A stretch of 64,000 nt of DNA, taken from assembly GCF_019578655.1 (NCBI RefSeq), contig NC_063262.1, positions 14,763,582-14,827,581 of the forward strand, in the 5' to 3' direction. The position numbers were made by a program, and so were the translations under genes. Shown here one piece after another: positions 55,507 through 64,000 of this stretch. The stretch is from Ricinus communis (lineage: Eukaryota > Streptophyta > Magnoliopsida > Malpighiales > Euphorbiaceae). The notes under the pieces were generated by a model. The model was given only the letters and a program-made list of their open reading frames with translations. It was not told where the DNA came from and ran no database searches. The first letter of the stretch is position 1, and each line of letters opens with the position of its first letter.

Positions 55507-58500
55507 TGTCACAACCCCATCCGTGGGCCCGTGACCGGCACTAGGGAATGGGTAGGCGTAAGGCCACCAAATCACATAGTAAGTCTGACACTCACAACTC
55601 AAACAAATCTCATCTCAACTTTTACTATTATTAACGCCATAATTTACAGTAACATTAAATTTTACACAATTAAATCGGTCTGCCAGAAGAACTAGGCGAG
55701 ACCCGAAACTCAGAAAATTTACAACTGATACATCTACTATTACTACTGCGGAGAATCTAAGATTTACCAATTTACATACCAAATCAAATATATCACCCGA
55801 TGATGAATGAGTCGGGTTACTAGATAAGAGTCGCGGGAAGACTAACAGTCACAGATCTGAAAAAAATAGTAAATTGAGACTGTCAGTCTCGAGAGTGAGT
55901 TAAAATCAAATAATCTAGAGACTATTGCAGTCTTCACAGAAAATATTAATTATTCGAATCAGTATATCAAACCATGCACGTAAATATAACTCATATTATA
56001 ATCATACCGTAATAAATAAATAAATAATATATTTTTACTTTTACGGGACGAGTGGCTCAGCTAACCCCAAATTCTAATAACGATTTTGGCTCTCTTAATC
56101 CAATAAGACTGGCGCCCAGAGAGCAATACTCGACCAGGGACCTTTACTCCGGCATCTCATTCCAATAGGACTGGCGCCTAGAGAACGAAGCTCGACCAGG
56201 GTCCTTAACTCCAGTCCGGTCACTTAATATTCACTATCTGCCTAAGCCTTTCAGCCCTCTTATTCCAATAAGACTGGCGCCCAGAGAGCAATGCTCGACT
56301 AGAGACCTTACCTCCAGTCTGGTCACTTAAGTATCCAAATAAGCCGGCGCCCAGAGAGCAATGCTCGACCAGGGACCTTTACCTCCGGCAATTTACTCAA
56401 ATCAGCCCAGAGAGCCATGCTCGACCAGGGCAAAACTCATAAGTATCCTGATGTGCGTAGAATACACACATCTAAATAGGGATTTTAAGGCATAATTTAT
56501 GTACATTTGGATGTGAATTGCTCCCAACACTCACCCTATGCATTAGTTTATGTACTTTAGGTCCAAAAGAAGTCAAAGAGTGATAAAGGGAAGAATTGGA
56601 CGTCAAAGATGCCGAAACAAGTCGAGTTTGCGCATCCCTAATCTAAACATGGCCGTGTTGGTTTCAACACTGGCCGTGTTCCCAACACATGCACCAACAC
56701 AGCATGTTGGTGCATCAAACATCAAAGAAACAGAAGTTTTAGGGAGCACGACCACAAAGAGTAACACGGGCATCAACACCAGCCCGTGTTGGGAACACGG
56801 CCACCAACACGGCCGTGTTGGAGGCGACAGGGGGAATTAGTTAAAAGAAAGAAGAGAGAAAAGAGAAAAAAGAGCGGGGGGAGAATGTCCCAAACTCTAA
56901 TTTTTCTCTCCCTAAGGGATTTCTGAGCTGAAACCAAGGGAAAAGGAGACTTGGATCAAGGTTTCAAGCGGATTCCCTTCAAAGATTGAAGATTGGGTGA
57001 GGTTCATTAATTGGTTTTCAAATCGAGCAAGAGGAACAAGAATCGATTCAATTCGAGCAAGAGGAATTGGGGCTGTTTACTCTCATTCAATGGTGTAATC
57101 GGGTTTTCTCTACCTTTACTCATTGTTGTAATTGAATTCTTGTAGATTTTGATAATGGACATGATTAACTAGATTGATTAAATCCATTGGGATTTCTTTA
57201 CTATGTTGGCTTAGTATTATATTGTTGGATTGTTTGGGTTAGTTTTGTATTCTTCTTGCTTTCAGTATTAATTAATAAGATAATGCATCATTCATGAGAC
57301 GTTGTGAATTGTGTGTTTAGATTGCTTTGTGTGATTGAGAAGTCCATTTGGCAATTGGAATTTTGAATAGCAAGAACTAGTTAATAATCGCTTAGAGATA
57401 AGAATAATTAACTAGCTGGATTAAGAATTAACGAAGCTTAATAGAGGCAGATTAAAGCTTAATGCTAATTTAAGAATCAATCGTTAGGAAGAGATTTCAA
57501 CTTTAGGTTATTAGATTTAGGAATTCGGTTATCTCGAGAGAGAAACCGAATTGATTAAGAATAGATCCACGGGTAGCATAATTAGACTCACCAATCCTTT
57601 ATCTTTTGTTTGATTGCCAACTAGTTTAGGTTCCCTTTGGGTTTGCTCTCTTGCCTTGGTTGTTTTAGTTATCAATTACTCCTGCATCTCCCTTAGAACT
57701 TATCTTGTAGCTATTGGTTAGTTTAGAAATTATTCATCACTAATTTTAGGTTAATATAACAAAGAACAAAGGAGTAACTCTAGGCTTTCACTTTCCCGAG
57801 GAATACGACCTTGATACTCGCCATTAGTGCTAGACTGCGTTGATAGGTACACTGCTTTAGATTGTAGCTAACACAAGTAGCACACATCATATCCAAATAA
57901 GCCGGCGCCCAAAGAGCAATGCTCGACTAGGGACCTTACCTCCGGCAATTTACTCAAATTAGCCTAGAGAGCCATGCTCGACCAGGGCAAACCTATAAAA
58001 ATCTTATTACATGTCCATGATCATTACCGGTGCGCACGCGGTCCTGATGTAACCCACAGGTGGCATGTTCTACGAAAGCCACATTCCCAAGTCGCAATCA
58101 TCACATTTAATAAATATCATTGTCTAATGAAATCATCCAACACATATCGAAGTAAAGATTAAAGATTTAGGGTAAAGCAACGCGCAATTCGTGAGGAAAA
58201 TAATAACGTTTGTATTATTATAACATTACTAATAATAATATTTATATTATTTTCAATAATCAATAATCAAGTGAAATAATTTATATTGCGATACTAATAA
58301 TCATATTAAGCATAAATTCTAAAATAGCATATTAAAATCAGACTTAGCAATAGTGCAATGATTAAATGACTTTAACTCACAGAATTGGGCGACCTCTTAG
58401 CTCTGCTACGGTGCCTCGGTTGGAGCGAGCCGAACAGACAGATCATCTAACCACGAAAAACAATTTATCAAAATGCTGAAACAATCGATCATTAATCCTA

Positions 58501-59980
58501 GGTCTAGACTCCTAGGACTGATTGTCTAAGAATCTCGACTCGGTAAATTCTACCGAAAATTCGGCAGAACCTCCCCTACAACACGGACATTTACCCCCCG
58601 TAAAAGGGGTTCAGGACCTGCCAGAAAAAAACTTCAAAAATCCAACAATCCAAACAACGGGAGTCGGGTCCCCAAACTTCACTATTTTTCTTGACTCCGC
58701 CACACAGCACAAAAACACGACTATGGCAGGCAGTCCGGCAAACAATTATTTTTGACTCACAAATATCATCAAGTACTCAACACAATCAATAGACATACAA
58801 ATTAAATCAAAGAATCCCAAAATTAACGGGCCAAAGAAAATTACCGAGACGCTCGGTAGCTCGGTCGACTCGCCTCCGGCCGTCAAAGTCCGATCGACGA
58901 TCCGAACACACCATCGGACTCGAAATGACGTGCTGAAGACGATCCCTGCTTCCGATTTTCTGATCTGACACTCGATCATCTAGAGAGAATTTTCAGACGA
59001 TCTCGGCAGTCGATTCACAAACGAAGTCCGATCGCTACGAAACCGGTGCCATTGCGAAGCTTGAGCTGAGAAAAGTCGGGATATGACCTCCGATCGTCCG
59101 TATCTCACCGAAAATGCCCAAAAACCTCGGCTGCCTCTATTTTCTCTCTCCACCGTAACTTCCGTTTCCGGCCACCGTTGTCGACACCGCCGCCGCCAAA
59201 ATAAAGCCAAGGCTGAGAGGAGTCGATCGCCACCAAGATCAACGGCTACTACCGCCGGAAACGCATGCACGGTGGCAAGGAAGTCTTGGTCGGCTTCCTC
59301 TCTCCTCGCCGCTGCCATCGCACTCGCCGACGATGCCGGCCGGCCACCTACCGGACGACGCAGCTCCCCCTCGCGTGACGCCCTCTCTCTCTCTCCCTTC
59401 TTCCCCAATTTTCTTTCTCTCCCCCGACACTCTCTTCTTTCCTTTCTTTCAATATCGACATTTGACCCCTGAACGTTTCCTTATTACAATTTCGTCCCTC
59501 AATTTTCTTAATTACTTACAATTTCATCCTACAGAATTTCCAATTAACCCTTAACTAATTAATTTGGGCCAAATAAGAATTATTGAAAATATAAAATTAC
59601 ATAAATACCCCTGACCGACATATTTATTTATAAAAATACCAAACTCACAAATTTCCATTAGAAACCCATAAAAATAAAATTATACTTTTAATCCTCAACC
59701 AAACATAAATTTCCAATATATAATTTTATTTATATATATTACATATATATTGGAAAAAATTAGAATAACCAAAACTATAATTTACCCTCCAAATAATTTT
59801 CTTAATTAATTTCTTAAAGATCCAACAAATTGGGTATAGAAAAAAAATAACTCATTTAATTATCTAATATTAAAATTCAAAATTTGCATTTAAACATTTC
59901 AATTAAACCAAATAAAGATAAAACAAAATTAATTTAAATAAATACTCATTATTAAATATATAAAAATTTCAGGTATTACA
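55507..59980 (-). mobile_element. Solo LTR of the 'TGTAACACC...GTGACA' family, inverted copy with insertion
   Basis: The reverse complement starts TGTAATACCTG and ends GGGGTTGTGACA, matching the 29.4-kb solo LTR. A perfect CTAAA duplication flanks it (55502-55506, 59981-59985). It is 4,474 bp, of which 1,441 bp is the R3 insertion. The GC-rich block is at 58.84-59.43 kb and includes a minus frame of 142 residues (58980-59408) that I regard as compositional. The expanded tandem units at 56.08-56.43 kb make it longer than the other copy. Confidence 0.95.
56449..57889 (+). mobile_element. R3: solo LTR of the R1/R2 family, nested
   Basis: TGATGTGCGTAG...GTAGCACACATCA, 1,441 bp, flanked by TATCC (56444-56448, 57890-57894). 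The second half (from about 57140) is closely similar to the R1/R2 LTRs, but the first 650 bp is different, though it also contains many 'CACGGCCGTGTTGG'-like palindromic motifs (56.65-56.83 kb). No internal sequence remains. Confidence 0.95.
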
Positions 59981-59985
59981 CTAAA

Positions 59986-60864
59986 AAGAAGGGAGGAGAT
60001 GTCTCTCCTATTTGCTCTCTGCTACATCTCCCATATATATTTGTTCATCATTCTTGTCTCTACAATTCTCTACAGTTCTTCATAAACACTTTAGTCTTTG
60101 TCTTTAGTTATTCTTTCAAGGTTTAAGGAGCTTCTCAAGAAGCGGAGAGTGAGGACCAATCATATTCACAGCTTGAAGAATTTTGAATTGGAGAGAGCTT
60201 TTAATTTTTAGTTTTGTTTTAATATCTTTCTATTTAATAATCATGATCATTGGGTTAAATATATTAAACTAATTTTCTTTAATATTTAGTTTGACCTTTA
60301 TTACTTCATAAGAACCTTGTTATCTTTTATTTGATGAATGATTTGTTTGCTATCATATCTTTATTAGTTTCAATTATTATGTTGGTTGACCATTATATTA
60401 ATTTAGTAATAATAATTGTTATAAAAATATTTAGGTTGAATGTATTAGAGATATCATCTTTACTTCAATCTATGTTGGTATAAGAAACTTTAGTTGCATC
60501 ATTAGCTTGAGTAATTAAAGGAAAAGGAACATCACCATCTCATTCATTAGATCCATGCTTAAGGTTAAAACAGGAGGACTACTAAGTAATTGGCTAGGCT
60601 AAATACTACTTTTCATCATATAGTTTTAAATCATAAGCATTTGCATTGCATATTTATTTATTGTTTGGTTATATTACTTTATAAATATTACTTTCTCAAA
60701 GCATTGGTTTAGAGTATTTAGATTTACTTTTATTATTTTCTGTTGATACTTGTTCTTTATAATAAATAGCCTCAAAATTCCTTGGGAGATCAATCTCGGG
60801 GTGTTTGACCTTTTTACTATAAAGAACGATTCATGCACTTGCGAGTACTAAGTTTGATATATCA
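59986..60864 (+). repeat. Athila/Tat-like 5' LTR, right part
   Basis: Resumes after the CTAAA duplication and ends 'GATATATCA' six bases before the primer site. It contains 'CTTGGGAGATCAATCTCGGG' and 'TGCACTTGCGAGTACTAAG', typical of the end of such LTRs. Confidence 0.65.
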
Positions 60865-60870
60865 AGTTTT

Positions 60871-60888
60871 TTGCACCATTGCCGAGGA
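60871..60888 (+). other. Decayed tRNA-Asp primer-binding site
   Basis: TTGCACCATTGCCGAGGA differs from the R2 site at four positions, three of them G to A, as expected of cytosine deamination on the other strand. Confidence 0.75.
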
Positions 60889-61011
60889 ACTGTATCCAAA
60901 TTGTATTTTATTGATTGATTGTCTAGTGTTTGTTTTGTATTTTGTGTTTTCTTTATGTGTTTTTTATTTTATTTTTAAGTCTTTTTATCTAATTTTTTTT
61001 ATATATTTTAT

Positions 61012-61341
61012 ATGCCTAGCAGAAAAATAAAATCTAGTGATTCATCAACTCAAAATCCCTACAACTTGAGATCAACTATTAAAGAGGATCAAGAAATAGA
61101 AAGTGAGTTTATGCTTGAAAAAATTGAAAAGGACTCAATGAAGTTGAGATCATGAAAAACCCACAAAGAAAAGTAGTAGCTGAAAGGCGAATGGCTATAA
61201 AGGATTATGCACGGTCTACAATTGGTGACACTACTTCATGCACAGTTAGAGAGTTTTTTGACATAGTTCATACTTTCCTATTATATGGATTAAATAAAGA
61301 TCAACTAAGAATGAGGTGTTTTGCTTATTCAGTAAAAAAAA
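61012..61341 (+). pseudogene. Athila/Tat-like gag, N-terminal part
   Basis: The ATG at 61012 opens 'MPSRKIKSSDSSTQNPYNLR'. After a frameshift near 61150 it continues 'AIKDYARSTIGDTTSC', then 'EFFDIVHTFLLYGLNKDQLRMRCFAYSVKK', the Athila/Tat pattern 'DYARPTI...FLxICxTFxxxGVxxDxLRLRLFPFSL'. It stops at an A-run where a 2.1-kb insertion begins. The gag continues at 63465. Confidence 0.75.
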
Positions 61342-63464
61342 TGGGAGCGGTAGTTCCGGGCACACAGCTAAGTGTCTTTAGCGACTACGATACTGTAAGG
61401 CTTTTTAACCTAACCGGAAACACGATAACTAGTCACTGAGTCTAGTACGGAGATGGGAGTCGCCACCCAGATAATTACCGAGAAAATTTTACTAATGAGT
61501 GGCATTTCTCAGATTCCATAAGAAAGCTTACACCATAAATCCAGAGATGAATTCGGAAGCCAACTTATCTATTGTGTATATTAGTCTTTAATTTTATTGT
61601 TTAACAAATTATTCCCTATAAATGCAAGTAATTTATACTTAGGGATACCAAATAACACACATAATTCATAGCCCATTTTATTCAAGCCCAACCCATATTC
61701 AAGTTGTTAGCCTAGTTTACTAGTTAATTATGTTTGTAGTCCACCTAGTCTAGCCCAATTTCATATTATGCTTTGATTTCCAGCCTTTAGACCTAATAGA
61801 CTACTTATTATAGTAAGGCCCATTCATTGTGATCCTAATTCTAATGAAGCCCAATTCTAACTAAAGCATACCAAGGCCCGCTAAATCTACTTAGATTTTA
61901 GGGTTTTAGACCCAGTTAATGTTGATTAGCCTATTGGACTATAATATTCATGTTGGATCAAGTTTTAACCCTAAGTCTATGTGGTCCATTTTAATTAATC
62001 AATCACATAATAAATATTTGATAATTATATAGTAAACAAAATAAACCTAATTCTTACAATCCAGCCTACAACTTAATTGCAAAAGAAAAAGACCTAGAAA
62101 CTAATACATAACGTCAAGGTACATTAAAATTGTCCAAAGACAAAAAAATTAGGATTAGGCCTTGCAGAATCGATTGGCTCTAGGGTTCCTGGCAAGCTTT
62201 CTGTTGATTCGTTAGTGTATTTTGCATCCCCAGAGCTGAATTTCACATGCATAAAGAATAAAATTAATTAGATAAGAAAAAAATGAAAATAAAAATAAAA
62301 ATAACAGGAATCAATCGAACGATTAAGGAAACCCTAAAACTAATAAGAACCTTAAAAACTAAAAGCACAATAATCAAACAAAGATAACATAGTAGTCGTG
62401 CAATCTTATTAAACATATTTAATTACTAAATCATAATGAAAATACAAATCTAATCATTAATCCTATTGCATATATCTTATCAGATTCAGAAACCCTAATT
62501 ATCAAAATTATCAGATTCAAAATCCTAGATTTCTTATTATCAGATTCAAAATCCAGTTAACATGCAAATTCACGGAAACTCTAATATAATCATACTGATT
62601 ATAAATACTAACCCTAATCATGTTTCTAAAAATAAATAATAAAAAGGAAATAAAAAGAAACATAAGAACTAATTCTATGATGATGGTGAATGCATGTTTG
62701 AAGGAACCCTTAGGTTGTCACCATAATTGATGGATTTGTGAGTCTTAGGCGATGAGAATGCATTTAAGTCAAAGACAGGGTAGGAATCTAGTTCTGGATC
62801 TCGTGTTGAGAAAAATTTTGTCGATTCAAAAAAAGTAAGTTTCCAAAAAACGGTTCTTTTTTAAGTGGCTTCTTTATTAGTGGCTTGAATCCTCAAAAAT
62901 GATAATATTTTCTCTCTAGCTTTTTTCTCTGTGTTTCTCTTTTTTTCTTTCTCTTTCTTAGTGTTTTTGTGTTCATGTCGTTGTTACTGTTTTGCCCAAA
63001 ATTCTAGTTAACAATAATCCTAATCACCTCTTTCTATTTTTAAAGGTAGAGTTTCAAGGGAAACCCTAAGGGAGACGATAATCTCAAATAAAAATGTTGA
63101 TAAATATCCAATTTTAATTTTTAAACATAAATAATTATCATTAAAAATCATGATTATTGTCAAAAAACCTTCTAGAATCTATATCTGGATATAAAATCTT
63201 CGAAAAAAACAAGTCGGAGTGCAAAAAACCCAATCTGCTCTATGTAAAGCTGATTGGCATTACAGAGTGTCGACTAGCTCTATGTAGCGCCGAAAGGATC
63301 TATGTAGAGAAAGTTAAAAAATCTTGCGATTAGGTCCCTGAATTTCTAAAATTGCCGTTTTGACCCTCGAACTTTATTTTTCTTGACAATTGAGTCTAAA
63401 TTGATTTTAAAAAGGTAATTCTATCTAGATTAACCTCAATCCTAGATCTAGAAAAAGGGTATTG
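61342..63464. mobile_element. 2.1-kb insertion splitting gag (LTR-like)
   Basis: Removing it joins 'CFAYSVKK' to 'VKAWLMTSFPNFLRTWNEF', restoring the expected gag order. A-runs of eight and seven bases flank it. It contains 'GGGAGTCGCCACCCAG' and the 'AGGTCCCTGAATTTC' / 'TTTTGACCCTCGAACTTTA' phrases seen in plant LTR sequences, and no coding frame. The left end is TGGGAGCGG and the right end GGGTATTG, so it lacks a clear TG...CA pair; whether it is a solo LTR or another non-autonomous element is open. Confidence 0.6.
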
Positions 63465-63951
63465 AAAAAAAGTAAAAGCTTGGTTAATGACCTCGTTTCC
63501 TAACTTTTTGAGAACTTGGAATGAATTTTAACAAAATTTTATGCGTAAGTTTTACTCACATCAAAAGACCAAAGAATTAAGAGCTGAAATTTATAATTTT
63601 TATCAAAAGGATACTGAGTCCTTTCATACAGCATGAGCTCACTTTAAATCACTTTTATTGTAATACCCACACTATGGATACCCACTTCGAGTAACCAACC
63701 AATCATTTTATGATGGGTTGATATAACAATATCAATATATGGTTGATAATGCAGGTGGCGATGCTATGCTAGAAAAGACAACTAATGAGGTATATAACAT
63801 CTTTGAAATGTTAGGAGCTAACTCGTACCAAAAGAGTGTGCGGACAAAAAGAGCCGGAGTGAATGAAGTAGTAGCTATTAGTGAGATAACCATGCAATTG
63901 GTTGTATTTACAAAGCAAGTTAAGAAGCTTGCCTCAAATAAAAATATTTGA
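63465..63951 (+). pseudogene. Athila/Tat-like gag, C-terminal part
   Basis: Frames read 'VKAWLMTSFPNFLRTWNEF', then 'RKFYSHQKTKELRAEIYNFY', 'PHYGYP' and, at 63739, 'MVDNAGGDAMLEKTTNEVYNIFEMLG', then 'GVNEVVAISEITMQLVVFTKQVKKL'. This matches the 'FYNGLxxxxxxxxDAAAGGALxxKTxxEAYxLLExMA' and 'GVxEVDAxxxLxAQ' blocks. Four in-frame stops are visible before 63739. Confidence 0.75.
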
Positions 63952-64000
63952 TGCTAATATTTATGGTATATGTGGTCTTATGGTCATGGTGCTAATATTT

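Larger units (their letters stand above)
55352..64000 (+). mobile_element. Athila/Tat-like gypsy element, 5' part, heavily interrupted
   Basis: A 5' LTR (starting around 55352-55360, ending at 60864) is followed by a decayed tRNA-Asp-type primer site and gag. The LTR is split by a nested pair of solo LTRs (55507-59980), and gag by a 2.1-kb insertion (61342-63464). The element runs out of the window, so pol and the 3' LTR are not seen. Confidence 0.7.

Noticed and set aside
58980..59408. 142-residue minus-strand frame and overlapping plus frame (59083-59472)
   Set aside because: Both strands are open because of GC bias in the LTR block; no domain, and overlapping frames exclude each other.

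Overview
The window is gene-poor nuclear DNA of a flowering plant, most likely a eudicot. The evidence is plant-type LTR retrotransposons with tRNA-Asp and tRNA-iMet primer sites, plant-only domains (plant mobile domain, DUF7745-like, DOG1), a CACTA end, MITE-like elements and a scrambled piece of plastid inverted-repeat DNA. I see no prokaryotic features. Only one protein-coding gene looks intact: a DOG1-domain gene on the minus strand at about 50.9-51.7 kb with a TATA box. Nearly everything else is transposable-element sequence in different states of decay.

Layout. 1-3.1 kb: decayed PMD and DUF7745-like reading frames joined to an RNase H tail of a Tat-like Ty3/gypsy host element. 3.1-9.7 kb: R1, a non-autonomous Athila/Tat-type element carrying a plastid mosaic (ycf2, rrn23 and ndhB pieces). 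9.7-10.2 and 16.35-16.85 kb: the host integrase, split by R2 (10.2-16.35 kb), a full non-autonomous element with two LTRs, a tRNA-Asp primer site and a GTTAC target duplication. 17.1-21.05 kb: antisense and then sense copies of the PMD/DUF7745 region. 21.05-21.8 kb: a CACTA-type end. 21.8-22.6 kb: a solo LTR.

23.2-41.2 kb: a Ty1/copia cluster of three partial units, one inverted and two in tandem, with gag only. It is interrupted by a 2.8-kb solo LTR (TAACT duplication), a 283-bp MITE and a 191-bp tandem duplication. 41.2-43.9 kb: remnant of an element with a late ORF of env-like/plant-transposon type. 43.9-50.6 kb: exons of an unrecognised gene on the minus strand, split by a complete 6-kb Ty3/gypsy element with intact gag and frameshifted pol. 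50.9-55.3 kb: the DOG1-like gene and AT-rich intergenic DNA. 55.35-64 kb: an Athila/Tat-like element whose 5' LTR holds a solo LTR that itself holds another solo LTR, and whose gag is split by a 2.1-kb insertion.

As a whole this is a stratified record of insertions. At least seven junctions can be dated relative to each other by target duplications or by unfilled sites in paralogous copies within the same window. I found no convincing new biochemical system. The most unusual items are the plastid mosaic inside a retroelement, the gypsy insertion in a coding exon, the LTRs dense in CACGGCCGTG-like palindromes, and the 20-bp palindromic array next to the PMD/DUF7745 module.
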